This document shows, piece after piece, positions 30,656-42,480 of a DNA stretch of 64,000 nucleotides. Under the pieces are notes generated by a model. That model had not been told where the DNA came from and made no database searches. It saw only the letters and a program-made list of their open reading frames with translations. The number at the start of each line of letters is the position of its first letter. The stretch's first letter is position 1. Both the position numbers and the translations under genes were made by a program. The stretch is from Pegoplata infirma (taxonomy: Eukaryota > Arthropoda > Insecta > Diptera > Anthomyiidae), in contig OY992537.1 in NCBI GenBank assembly GCA_963921195.1, positions 72,608,894 to 72,672,893 on the forward strand. Reading direction: 5' to 3'.

Positions 30656-33402
30656 ATACCCTCCAACTACAGTATGGGGGTATACTCACTTTGTCATTCC
30701 GTTTGTAACGCATAGAAATATCGGTTGGGGACCCCATAAAGTATATGGGGCATTCCATGTCAAATCGGACACTTTTAAATTTTTTTTTTAAATTTTCCCA
30801 ATTTGTTTACACTTTTTAGTACCCTTCGAAAAATCCTTCGTAAATTTTCAGATTTTTTTGATGGCCCGTTCAAAAGATATCGAATTTTTAAAAATTGGTA
30901 GTTTGTTCCTTTACTCAAATTTCATTTACTCATAACTTCTTCAATATCCTATGTTCTTCGTGAACATTTTATTTGAGTATTTTATGCTACCAATTGTATT
31001 TATATTATATTTAATTAAATAAAGGACATATATATCTTCAATAATGGTCCAATTTCAATTTTTTTTTAAATTTTTGCTTTTTTACGTACTTTAAAAAAAA
31101 AAATCCCAAAAAATTCTTAAACGCGCTCTAGTATGCGATTTTTAAGTTATAAAATTTTAATCTCATTTTTGAAAATGTATGTACTCTTTGATTTTTTTAA
31201 ATTTCTTTTTGTGTAAAACTTCTATCGATTCTGAAAAAATTTTATTGTAATTTTCCAATCTTAAAATCATTTCTACTGCTCCACTGGTGCGTCATAGAGG
31301 GGTCATTTCCAAAACCGACCCTATTAATTTTTACTTCTCTATATATTTCTTCGGAACAAACTGATACCCTATCTTCAATTTCTAAGGGGGCTCCCACACA
31401 AAATGAAATTTTTTTAAACATGCTTCAACCGCTCTAACTGCCCTAAGAGTGCCCATAGAGCAATCAAATGTGTGACCGGCCCACAATATTTTTTATTCCC
31501 AACATATTCTCTGAACATACTTACCCCCTATCTTTATCTTTTAAGGAGGTCCCCATACAATTTTTTTTATTTTTTGTAAATTTGTTTTATTTAATCAGCT
31601 TCTACAGGGCCAATGTTGCGTCCGAGAGGGGTCATTAGTGAGACCGACCCCCATTTATTTTAACCCTCCAACATTTTTGTAAAACATACCTACGCCCTAT
31701 CTCTACTCCCTAAGTAGGCTTCCATTCAAAATTAAATTTTTATAAAATTTGCTCCAACTGTTATCTGGATGTGAGCCTAGGGAGTGGAGATAGGGCGTAT
31801 GTATATTTTAAAAAAATATTGTAGGGTACAAATAAATGGGGGTCGGTCTCACTAATGACCCATCTCGGACGCACCATTGGACCGGTAGAAGCTGATTAAA
31901 AAATACAAATTTACAAAAAATAAAAGAAATTGTATGGGGACCACCTTAACAGTTAAAGATAGAGGGTAGGTGTGTTCAGAGAAAATGTTTGGACTAAAAA
32001 AATATTGTGGGTGGGGCATACATTTTGTTGCTCTAAGGGCACTATTAGGGCAGTTAGAGCGGTTGGAACAAATTTTAAAAAAATGTCGTTTTGTGTGGGA
32101 GCCCCCTTACAAATTGGAGATAGGGTATTAGTTTTTTCCAAAGAAATGTTAAGACGTAAAAATTAATGGGGGTCGGTCTTATAAAGGACCCCTCTATGAC
32201 GCAACATTGGAGCAGTAGAAATGATTTTAAGATTGGAAAATTACAAGAAATTTTTTTCAAAAAATTTTAAAAAATAGTAATAATCGTTATCCCACGATCC
32301 TCCTGGGCAAAAAATTTGTAGAATCGATAGAAGTTTTACCCCAAAAAATTTCAAAAAAATCGAAGAGTACAAACATTTTCAAAAATGAGATTTAAATTTT
32401 AAAACTTAAAAATCGCATACTAGAGCGCTTTTAAGAATTTTTTGGGATTTTTTTTTTAAAAAGAACGTAAAAAAACAAAAATTTTGAAACAAAAAAATTT
32501 CTAATTTGGACCGTTTTTAAAGAAGTTATGAGTAAAAAAAGTTTGAGTAAAGGAACAAACTACCAATTTTTAAAAATTCGATATCTTCTGAAGAGTTTTC
32601 GAAGGGTACTAAAAACTGTAAACAAATTGGGAAAATCTAAAAATTTTTTTTTCCAAATGTCCGATTTGACATGGAATTCATGATCCTCGATCGATTTTAA
32701 GGCGATCTAGCGATGTCCGTCCGTCTGTCTGTTGAAAATACGCTAACTTTTGAAAGACTTTACGGAGGCTCCTGAAGTTTGGCACATATGTTGGGCATTT
32801 ACCTGGTCAGCTTGGTATTGCAATCCTGCAAAATCGGTCCAATGGTTCAAAAGTTATGAGCAAAAGACTGAATTTCGGCAAGGGTTTTTCGTGAATTTAT
32901 GAGATAAAAAACACGCTAACTTTCGAAAGACAATTCTGAGGATACTAAAACTTGGCACATATATTTGTCATTCCCCCGGCCTGGTTCGTCTTGAATTCCA
33001 GCCAAATCGATAATGTGGTTCAAAAGTTATTAGCAAAACCGTGATTTTCAGATTAGTTTCACCTTAAATTCACGTGTTGAAAACCCGTTAAACATGTTTT
33101 AAAAACATTGGGAAGTCACAAAAATATTTTACAACGTATTTTTGTCACTCAAAAATATTTTTACACTAAAAACAAAAAAAAAAAAAATACACTCGAAAAA
33201 AATTTTACAATCAAAAAAGAGTTTACACTCGAAAAAAATTTAGTAAATTTTTTTTTTTTTCAAAAATTACTAAAATAAAGTTGTTTTACACAAAATAATA
33301 TATTTCTAATCAAAAATGTTATTTTTTTACGTAAGAAAATTTACTATCACTTAAAGAGGGCATTATAGATTCGGCCAAGTCAAATTTAACTTTTCTACTT
33401 GT
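30656..33402 (-). mobile_element. GGGTATA-type dispersed repeat (reverse copy), split by a foldback
   Basis: Reverse-complement relative of the element at 4010-4767: its start lies at 33,402 (CTACTTGT end) and its GGAGGGTATC-type end at about 30,656. It carries the same CATAACTTTTGAACCA blocks and the GACAGACGGACGGACATCGC motif (inverse at 32,705-32,730). The sequence is interrupted between ACCCCATAAAGTATAT and TTCATGATCC by the foldback at 30,747-32,677; the uninterrupted order is seen at about 4,665-4,695. Confidence 0.8.
30747..32677. mobile_element. Foldback element, nearly complete palindrome (copy 1)
   Basis: Starts GGGGCATTCCATGTCAAATC and ends with the inverse GATTTGACATGGAAT. The two ~950-bp halves are inverted copies of each other around about 31,745, with matching landmarks in both arms (GGTCGGTCTCACTAATGACC, GTGTGGGAGCCCCC, TCGCATACTAGAGCGC). 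There is no substantial loop and no coding frame beyond chance. A second copy, itself split by later insertions, spans 39,566-50,858. Such elements can extrude cruciforms and are mobilised, if at all, by a transposase in trans. Confidence 0.88.
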
Positions 33403-33844
33403 TTTTTTTAAATTTTTTTAAAATTAAAAATCTGTCGAACGGTTTTCAAGATATCGCTATTTGAAATTTACAAAAAATGGATGTTTTTTCCTACATTCAA
33501 ATTTTTTTTTTTAAAAAATGTCTTAAATTTTTTTTCCTTAACCCAATATTTAATTTAACCTAATTTAAGCCAAATCCTATCATTTTCGGACCGTGGCGCC
33601 CTTCGATTAAAGTTTAGGATTTTTGGAAAATTTTTAACAAAATTTGAATCTTTCTTGAATTTAAAGTGTAATCTTCAAATAACAAATGGCGAAGGCGGAT
33701 TAAAAATAAAATCTTTGAATGACAAATGGAATTTTCGAACTACAAACAGAAACTTTGAATTACAATTGATCTTTTACGAATTACATCAGTAAATGGTGTA
33801 GGGTTTGAAAAAAAAAACATTAATTAATATTATTAAAGGTGGTA
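33403..33844. other. AT-rich DNA with a minisatellite end
   Basis: At about 33,690-33,800 inverse TTGTAATTCGAA-type repeats (GAATTACAATTGATCTTTTA) end at CAGTAAATGGTGTAG, the same terminal motif as at about 63,700. No gene seen. Confidence 0.5.
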
Positions 33845-34659
33845 TGATGTACACTTGTTTCCGTCAATTTTTTGTCTTGATAAAGAAAAGAATAAAAAGT
33901 GCGACTTTATTCCAATAGGTTTTGTAATGAGTAAAAAACAAACACTATAAAAACAAAAAAGTTATTTCAAGTCAAAGTTTCAAGTTTCTGAAAGCAGAGA
34001 AAGAGCAGCAAAACTTTAAAAAAGACAAAAATTTTTGTCTTTTTATTATTTTTCAACTGGCAGTTTTTTCTTTTTCTAAAACAAATAAACAAAATTAAAA
34101 TAAAAACCAAAACAAACAGAAGAAAAATATTTGAAAATTACAAAATATATCGAAAATTGTGTTTATTTTTAATAAAAATGTGCAAAAAATTGGAGAATAA
34201 ATTAATAGCATAATAAATCTATTTACATATCATAATTTTATTGTGTTTTATTGCATAAATTTGGCAAAAATTTGCATTTTTGTTAATGTGTTATTTTTTT
34301 GTTTGAACAATGGGACAATTTCGTAAATTTTTTGGAACAAAATTTTTATACTTAATTTTTTTCTATGTATACAACGCGGTTTGTACGGTTTATTATGAAA
34401 AATATGCTTTAATTAATGCTTTGAAGGTTTCTTGTGTCTTTCATAAATAAATTACATTTTTTCATAGAATTTTTAAATTTGTTTAATTTATTTTACAAAT
34501 AATGATATTTGGCCCATTGTGTAATTAATAAAATGGAAATAAAAAACGTCAACTTCGAAAATTCCATGTAGTTTTTATTCTTTCACTCATATATATCTGT
34601 TTTGCTCACACAGCTCTTGCGAGAAAAGACAAAAAATTGAGGAAAAAAAGTGTACATCA
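33845..34659. mobile_element. TA-flanked element with TGATGTACAC ends
   Basis: TIRs TGATGTACACTTGTTTCC and, from the right, TGATGTACACTTTTTTTCC, continuing with CAATTTTTTGTCTT in both; TA on each side (33,843-33,844 and 34,660-34,661). No transposase frame. The TA target suggests Tc1/mariner-type mobilisation, by inference. Confidence 0.75.
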
Positions 34660-34661
34660 TA

Positions 34662-36050
34662 CACTGAAAAAAATAACCTTCCTGATATTAATGAAACGGA
34701 TTCATTATTTTGTTTTCATTACTTAAATGAAGGAATTCATAAGCTGATTGAAATTTCAAGCATGTTATGAACAAATTTTATGAAACTTGTTTCATTAGAT
34801 TTCATAATTTCATTAAAAAATGTCATCAGATTTTTAGAACTAAATACAACACTGCGTTGCGAATAAGAGAAAGAAAACAAAACAAAAACATACGAGGTTT
34901 TATTACACCACGCGTGTTTAGTCTAATTGTAATTTTTACATGTGTGTTAACTTTTTTCTAATAAAATAAAATAATTTTATATTTTTTTGCTTTGTTATTG
35001 AAACCTGTGTGTGTGTTATGCTGGTTATATCTAATTGAAATTACAAGTGAAAAGTTCCGTATAAGTGTTTCTTTTGACTGTTTCTTATAAAATATAATAT
35101 AATTTGCAACAGAAAAATAGTTTTTTAAGTCATTAAAATTTTGTGATGAAATGTAGAGTAATTTGTGTTGTTCCATTGCTACGTTGTTGCTACGTTTTGG
35201 CAGCACGTGTTTTTAAAGTCATCGCGTTTTTGTCTTTTATAGTTTACCTTATATGGCAATTCAGACCAATTTAAGTTTGGAGTAAAATTTTGTTGTGTGT
35301 AAAAACTTGGTGAAAACCATAAAAAGTGTGCAATTATGTAGCATGTCACAGACTCAATTCCGTTCGGAAGTGGAATAAGTGGTTCACTCGTAAAACGCAA
35401 AGCAAATACTTTTTTTCGGAATGAAACCACTTTTAGCAATTCAATTCCACTTTGATTTTTGAAAGTGATTTCATTCCGAAAAAAAAATTGTTTTGCGTTT
35501 TACGAGTAACAACTTTTTTTTCAAATCCGATCGGAATTGAGTCTGTGACATACCCCTAAATAAAATTTCAGTGACGGTTACAGTGACGGTTACATGTGAC
35601 TTACCAAAATTGTTGTTAATGCAAATTTTCACTTATGGGTGTATGATACATGCTGTTTTTAGGTAACTTGTTCCTAACTTGATTAGGGGCTTTCTATGGA
35701 AATTTTGATAACTTTAACCAACATGAATTTATCGTAATTCCCATATCAAAACCTTAATAAAGTTAGCAACTAGTTACTTGTAAAAAGCAATTATCATACG
35801 CTCATTACCAACTACTATTTCACATTTAATCAATGGATATTTTCATACATTTTATGAAAAACTTCATAAAACGTTTCAAACAAGTTCTACGAATATTTTC
35901 ATTATTTATATGCAAGTTTTCATTGAAAGGAACTTTAATGACACCAGTTTCATTAATCAAATGAAACCTGTCTTCGGTTGAAAACGTGAGTCATTTTTCA
36001 TTAAGGTTAAGTCAATTTTCATTAATTTCACGAAGCTATTTTTTTCAGTG
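34662..36050. mobile_element. CACTG...CAGTG element with TA target duplication
   Basis: Begins CACTGAAAAAAATAACC and ends TATTTTTTTCAGTG; TA at 34,660-34,661 and 36,051-36,052. It sits head to tail with the preceding element and shares its TA. The interior has many TTCATTAA/TTAATGAAA motifs in both directions. A 205-bp MITE is nested at 35,345. Confidence 0.75.
35345..35549. mobile_element. 205-bp palindromic MITE nested in the CACTG element
   Basis: GTCACAGACTCAATTCCG at the left and its inverse at the right; inner arms share CTCGTAAAACGCAAA and TTTTTTCGGAATGAAA. AT flanks both sides. Non-coding hairpin. Confidence 0.8.
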
Positions 36051-36739
36051 TAATACCTTAAGATAAAATCCAAAAATATTTGTAACAATTTAAATCCAAT
36101 AAATGTCATTCATGAACAAAAAAACGAAGCATAATAATTTCAACACATGACCTCAAATGAAAAAAAAAACACACGAAGGAATTAATTTTTAAAATATTTC
36201 CACCGCAAACTTAAGACTTAAATGTCATCTCCGAACTATAAAAAATTCTAAAAAAATCAGCATATAAATACAAATTTATGTCTAACAAATGGACCAATTA
36301 ACACATGCTAACAATTGCCTAGATTATTTTTTTTTATATGCCATTGTTTATGAGATTTTCAAAATATAAAATAAAAAAATCCAAATAAAAAAATTTCAAA
36401 AATTTGTGATGACAAAAAAAAAAAAAAAAAATCAAATCTAGAGTAATTAAGAAATTAAAAAATTATAAAATATTTAAGATAAAAAAATAAATTTAAATAT
36501 ATTTCAACAACATTTCAAAACCAAAAAAAAAAAATATGTGAATATATTTTTTTTTAAATATTTAAATATTTTTGTTTGAGATCTTTGCGTTTTTATTAAG
36601 TTGACATCTGTTGTTTTCTTCAATATTTACAAGTTTTTCAGTTGGCATTTAAAAATGTTTATTTTTTTTTTGTTTGTTTCGGAGGGGAAAAATTATAATA
36701 ATATTTATTTGATTTTGAAATATTTGTATGTCTGTTCTG
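36051..36739. other. Very AT-rich DNA, nothing recognised
   Basis: Long A and T runs; no TIR or gene. Confidence 0.5.
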
Positions 36740-37082
36740 TAGCGCAATTCACTAACTTTTTAACGACAAAAATCGGTAGTTAAATTGTCAAAAATAGTTA
36801 ATTAACGACAATTGTCTTTGAAAGCGATTCTATAACATTTTTCTACCGAATTTTGTCGTTATTGAACTTATCAACAAAAAATTTTTTGAAGTTAAAGTTA
36901 ACGAAATTTTTCGGTTCTCAATACAATTTAAAAATAAACAAATTTCAAATTAACTATTTTTGTCGTTAATTCTTGCCGTTAATTGAAAAATTTATAGAAT
37001 CACATATTCGTTAAAACAACCGACAATTCTCGTTAGTTAACGATATCGATAATTTCGTTAAAAAAGTTACTGAATCGCACTA
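36740..37082. mobile_element. 343-bp TIR element (TAGYGCRATTCA ends)
   Basis: Left end TAGCGCAATTCACTAACTTT, right end inverse of TAGTGCGATTCAGTAACTTT. The interior is full of TTAACGA/TCGTTAA motifs. The TAG-type ends resemble the hAT-like elements elsewhere in the window, but an 8-bp TSD is not convincing. Confidence 0.7.
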
Positions 37083-37589
37083 CTGGTTTATTATTATTTT
37101 TTTAATCTTTAAAATTTCACTGTTTTATGATGACGATGATGGCATGGCGGTTGATAAAAAATTGCCAAAACAATTAAGAAAAATCATAAATTGAAAAAAA
37201 AAAAAAAAATATTTGAAATTTTGTAGCTAATTTTCGTTTTGTATTGAGGTGAAACATAAATTTTAGTGTATTAACAAATTCTTTTTAATTTTTAAACATT
37301 CTTTTTAAATTTTTTCTCGTAGTTAATATTATTGTAGCTGGTATTTTTAAAATATTTTATTTATTTTGTGTGTTTTACAAAAATAAACATACAATTTAAA
37401 TTTTGAGTGTTTTATTTTCAGTATTTTTGTATCTCTTTTTTTTTAATGACACTTTATTTTTCTTAATCGTTGATTGGCGTTGAAAAACATTTTTATTTAA
37501 ATTTCTTTTTGAAGTTTTCAGTTTTGATTTTAGTATTAATTTTTTTATATTTTTAACTTAACTAATGATTTTAAACCGTTTTAACATAT
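37083..37589. other. AT-rich DNA, nothing recognised
   Basis: No frame, TIR pair or tandem repeat was recognised. Confidence 0.5.
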
Positions 37590-37592
37590 TAA

Positions 37593-38883
37593 GGGCGGAT
37601 TTTACAGTCTAAACTAAGTGCTAACTTAAGTAAAATCTTAGTTAAGATTTATTTAAGTATTTTTTATTACTTAAGTTAAATTCGATTTTTCGGTTTGTAC
37701 TTAAGTTAAAAAGAAAATATGCTAAAAATATGGTAACACAAGGTATTTATTTTGATTTGACAATTCAAAAAGAATACAAAAAAATAAAATAATAAAAATA
37801 TACAAAACAAAAATTATGTAAATTAACGAAAAATCCCACAAATGCTGTTATTTTCCCTTAAAATCTTTCACCGTGGGTATTGTTAGAACCATAACATTTA
37901 AGAACGCGGCTAAGGGAATCATTAAAAAATACTCCACCGCTTTACTTTGGATTTGCACACCAACAAACGCCTCCATGAAAATGTTGCTGTTATTTCCACC
38001 AAAACTTTTTTCGATTACGATTATGTTACCTATTTGATAGGAAATCTCCGCCACTCTTAAATAAAAGGTATTTCCATAAAATTGAGTGATATAACCATAA
38101 AAAAAATAATGTTTAAGAAATGTTAAAGCTTTGGATAGGGTCCATCAAGTGGGTAACATAACCGGTAATCTTAATTCTTGTTGGAAATAACAGCAACCTT
38201 TTCACGGACACATTTTCAACGATACATGGACAATCAGACGGACGAACAGTAGATCAGTATTCTAAAATGTGGGTCTGGGACAAATAATTTGAGTAATTAC
38301 AATCTTCATCACATACTCATCACATCACTCAATTGCTCTTCTATTCCAATACAATCATCTGCCTTGGGTCTTGTTAGAACCAAAACGACCAAGGCGCTAG
38401 GGTCATCATTGAAAAATTATCTATCCGATTGACTTCGGCTTTCTACACCAACAAACGTTTTTATTATTTTCAACAAAATCTTAAGGAAAAATATTGGATG
38501 TTATCCATTTGATGGGTCATTTCCGCCAATCTCAAATTCCTTACAGATTTTTATTTATTTAATTATTTTTTTCGATATGATGGAAATATCTTGAAATTTG
38601 ATGGTAATACCTTGAATTTGAGAGTTTCGGATGGAGATTTTAAAGAAAAAGAAGAGCAATTGTTGGATTTTTTTTTTTTTTTGTATGTTTTTATTATTAA
38701 TTGAATTTTGTTTTGTATTTTTTTTTTTAAATTGTCAAATCAAAATAAATTACTTAAGTAAAACTTAAGTTATGATAATAGATGACTTAAGTTTTACTTA
38801 AGTAGGTTTTATAAAATAGTTTTTTGGATTTAAGAAATTTCTTAGCTTAAGTCACCACTTAGTGCTGACTGTAAAATCCGCCC
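37593..38883. mobile_element. PIF/Harbinger-like element, GGGCGG ends, TAA target
   Basis: TIRs GGGCGGATTTTACAGTC at both ends, flanked by TAA at 37,590-37,592 and 38,884-38,886; the GGGC start and 3-bp TAA/TTA target are the PIF/Harbinger pattern. The subterminal arms are rich in CTTAAGT. Inside, a ~200-bp segment (TTGTTAGAACCA, ACACCAACAAACG, GAAATNTCCGCCA) occurs twice directly, about 37,870-38,060 and 38,365-38,545. A minus-strand frame of 68 codons in the first copy (37,848-38,054) has no recognised domain and is broken in the second. Confidence 0.85.
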
Positions 38884-38886
38884 TAA

Positions 38887-39565
38887 GTGATCGTTAGGTT
38901 TAAAAAAAATCTTATCTTTCACACAAAAAATTATTGGCTAAAAATTTTCAATTAAATATATTGATCAACAAAATTCAAATGAGTCAATCAATGTTTTGAT
39001 TAAAATTTTTGTTATTTTCTTTAACTGTCGAATTACAAATTTTCAACATACTAGATTTTTTTTTCGCTTTAATTTATATAAATAGATTAATTTAAAAATT
39101 TACAAAATAACCGGGTTTTACTTTTTTATTGTTGGCAGCATATTGAAAAGCAAAAATATGATTTTTTGATAATTTTATCGTAAGCTTACAATTCATTTGT
39201 TAAATCAATCATTATTGTAAATAAAAAATTGATCAAAATCGAAAAAACCTACAATTTGATGATTGGTATAACAATTTTTTTAATTGGAGGAATTTAAATA
39301 AAAAATTGTTTGAATCCGCGTTTTTGAAATTTTGAAATTCGTTTTAAATTTTGTCTGTGTTATTACTTAGAGGAAGGTAGCAAAAATTATTTTACGAGGC
39401 TTTTTTTTTGTAATTTTACAAGATTCCGAATTTTTAAAACAAACAAAAAAAAAACGCTTTCGCGCTTTATCTTTCCCACAAAAAAGCATTTTTCGCTTAA
39501 GTGCGCCTTAAAGCACTAAAAACTGTCGCATTCCCCACTTTAACGATTCTCTTAAAAATGTATAT
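38887..39565. other. AT-rich DNA, nothing recognised
   Basis: No frame or repeat noticed. Confidence 0.45.
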
Positions 39566-40524
39566 GGGGCATTCCATGTCAAATCGGACATATTGATTTT
39601 TTTTTTTTTTAGATTTTCCCAATTTGCGTACAGTTTTAAGTACCCTTCGAAAACTCCTTCGTGGTAAATTTTAAAGTTTTTATTGATGGCCCGTTTAAAA
39701 GATATCGAATTATTAAAAATTGGTAGTTTGTTCCTTTACTCAAATTTCTTTTACTCATAACTTCTTCAATAATGGTCCAAATTTCAAGTTTTTTTCAAAA
39801 TATTTGTTTTTACGTACTTTTTTAAAAATCCCAAAAAATTCTTAAAAGCGCTCTAGTATGCGATTTTTAAGTTTTAAAATTTAAATCTCATTTTTGAAAA
39901 TGTTTGTACTCTTCGATTTTTTTTGAAATTTTTTTGTGTAAAACAAATTTTTTGACCAACACGATCGTGGGATAACGATTATTACTATTTTTTTAAATTT
40001 TTTAAAAAAATTTAATTGTAATTTTCCAAACTTAAAATCATTTATACTGATCCAATGGTACGTCATAGAGGGGTCATTTATAAGACCGACCCCCATTAAT
40101 TTTTACGTTTTAACATTTCTTTGGAACAAACTAATACCACAGCACAGTATATACAGAAGCGAAACTCTTTTTTTAGGTTTATTTGAACCATTCTGTCACT
40201 AATATTATCACACTTTTTCTTGCATGTGTTAGTAAAATTCGATACAGGATGCAATAATAATTTTGGTGCTTAATTAACAAATTTACTTAAATGAGAAAAA
40301 GTACGCAACATATAACCGTTACAAATAAATTTCCTTTTATAAAATAACGTCCAATGATGTTTAAATCTCAAATCTATGCATAATTTATGTAATAATAAGA
40401 AAATGACAAATAAACAATTTTATTACCTACATATCACCCATTATAAAATTTGTCAGTTAAGAAAATTTTTATAGCATACTGTTCCGGGTGTTACATCGAA
40501 ATGTCACTATTTTTTTGTATTTTA

Positions 40525-41020
40525 TAGTATGTTTCCAGTGGCATGATTTGGGCAAATCAGAGTGTTTTGAGGAAATCATGTCATTTTCTACATGTTTTCC
40601 CATACATTTTTCATATGCGCAAAACATCTCAAATTGGGTGTTTTGGTACAAAACATGTCGACTTTTTAAACTCACCACTTGTTTTGGTCAGTGCAACACT
40701 GTATTTTATATTCGAAAATGAAAGCTACTCATTCATAGTGAGTGTTTGCTAGAAGAAGAAGACATTTTATTTTTTTTATTATTAAAATAATTTACAATTA
40801 GTTGTTAAACATCTTTATTTAATTATAATATACTACAAAATTAATTGTTTTTGGTAATTATTTTCCTAATTTTGTTGTTTTAACTATTTTATGGAGAAAA
40901 CGTCAAATTAATTACGAAAATTCGTAATTAGTTTGACGTTGCAAATCACTTCAACTTGAGTGGAAACAGCTCGAAGTGTTTTGCTCAAATCAAGTGTTTT
41001 TGATCTGAATGGAAACATGG
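40525..41020. mobile_element. MITE inserted in the left arm
   Basis: Absent from the right arm, where TATTTTACCTC is continuous. Ends are ATGTTTCCAGTGGCATG and inverse of ATGTTTCCATTCAGATC; TTTTA borders both sides. The inner parts share AGTGTTTTG-like motifs. Exact ends are uncertain by a few bases. Confidence 0.75.
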
Positions 41021-41034
41021 TTTTACCTCAGACA

Positions 41035-42083
41035 CATAAGCGTAGCTAGACCATTATTCTGGGGTGGGCAAAAGCCCCCCCTTCAAAAAAAAAAAACTTT
41101 TCAAAAAAAAATATTAAAACTAAAGAACATATAACAAGAAATCACAAAAAAAAAATACTATAGTAGTATTTAAAAAAATTAAAGTTAACTTCTATTTTCG
41201 TTAAAAATATATAAACAATAACACTGCTCTACACGGTTTTTCCACAGACATATTGAATACATTTTCTAAAGTATTTTGGCCTCCTGAACACGAATCTGTC
41301 ATCAGAAAAGTTGTATCAAATCGCCTTCTCGAGATTTAGGCATTTTCATTTTTGTTAGACCAATCGCTCAAAACCGAAATTTTTTTAATAGTAATTTTTT
41401 TTTATTTGAACATGGTCCACAAAAATTGAAAATGGCTATATCTCGAGAAGGCGATTTGATACAATTTTTCTGATGACAGATTAGTTTGTAGGAGGCAAAC
41501 ATTTTTGGGAAATGTGTTTTAATCTTTTTTTTTTAATTTTACCAAAAAAAAAAATCATAAAAATTGGTACGAAAAAATTTATGAAAAAAATATGCAAATT
41601 TGGTTCGAAACTTTGATTTCTTTTGCAACTATTTCTGGTTATAATTAATGGATTTTGGATTTTAAACCCCGTTTCTTTTTATTGGAGTGTTTACTTTACA
41701 TATCTGCTTTGAACAGAATATTTATTGCAAAATTTGGATACTTATAAGGATGTAACCATAAAAAGGACATCTTGAACTTCCTTAGAATGTCCTGATGATA
41801 TCCTTGATCGCACAGAGTCCGGATTTCTTGCAAAAGTTAGGTAATTATATTGGGAATTTGAATAAAAAAAATTATGAATATCTTTTACATAAAATTTTCA
41901 AATATTAAAAAATTTGTCGGTTTTGAGGGCATGGTCCATAAAAAATTAAAATGCCTGAAGCATAAATATTTAAAAAAATTGAAAATTGTTGGGGGTGGGC
42001 TAAATGCAAAAATGTCTAGGGTGGGCTAAATCGAGTCTAGGGTGGGCTTTGCCCACCCCAGCCCCCCCGTTTCTACGCCTATG
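41035..42083. mobile_element. hAT-like element (CATARGCGTAG ends) in the left arm
   Basis: Starts CATAAGCGTAG and ends CTACGCCTATG, with 8-bp TSD CTCAGACA / CTCAGATA (one mismatch) and an empty site in the right arm (CCTCAGACACGTC). Subterminal GGGGTGGGCAAAAGCCCC and GGGCTTTGCCCACCCC are GC-rich against the AT-rich interior. An inner inverted repeat, TATCAAATCGCCTTCTCGAG at about 41,318-41,337 and its inverse at about 41,444-41,463, is separated by about 100 bp. No transposase frame. Confidence 0.88.
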
Positions 42084-42480
42084 CTCAGATACGTCATAAT
42101 TTTTTAGTCACCACTTTCGAACTTGACGTAAAACATAAAATTTTGAAAATATGTATTTATTTACAAAATTCATTAAAATACAAAAAATACTACAAAAGGA
42201 AATCATTTCAAATAGGTAAATATTCATTGTTTAAAATATACACAAAATAAATCTATTTTTTAATGAAATTTATTTATTTTAGGTAAAATAAATGTCGATA
42301 TCTAGGATGAGCAGTTATAAACCATCCAAACAAATAATTCAGAATACCAATTTGCAGCAACAAGCAGCGAAGTTATGTACCACCAAACATGGATTAATTC
42401 GACACAATATTTTTTGGTGCAGAAACCTTATTCTTAAAAAATCGTGAATCTTAAAATATTTTGCAAATTTTGTTTAATGT

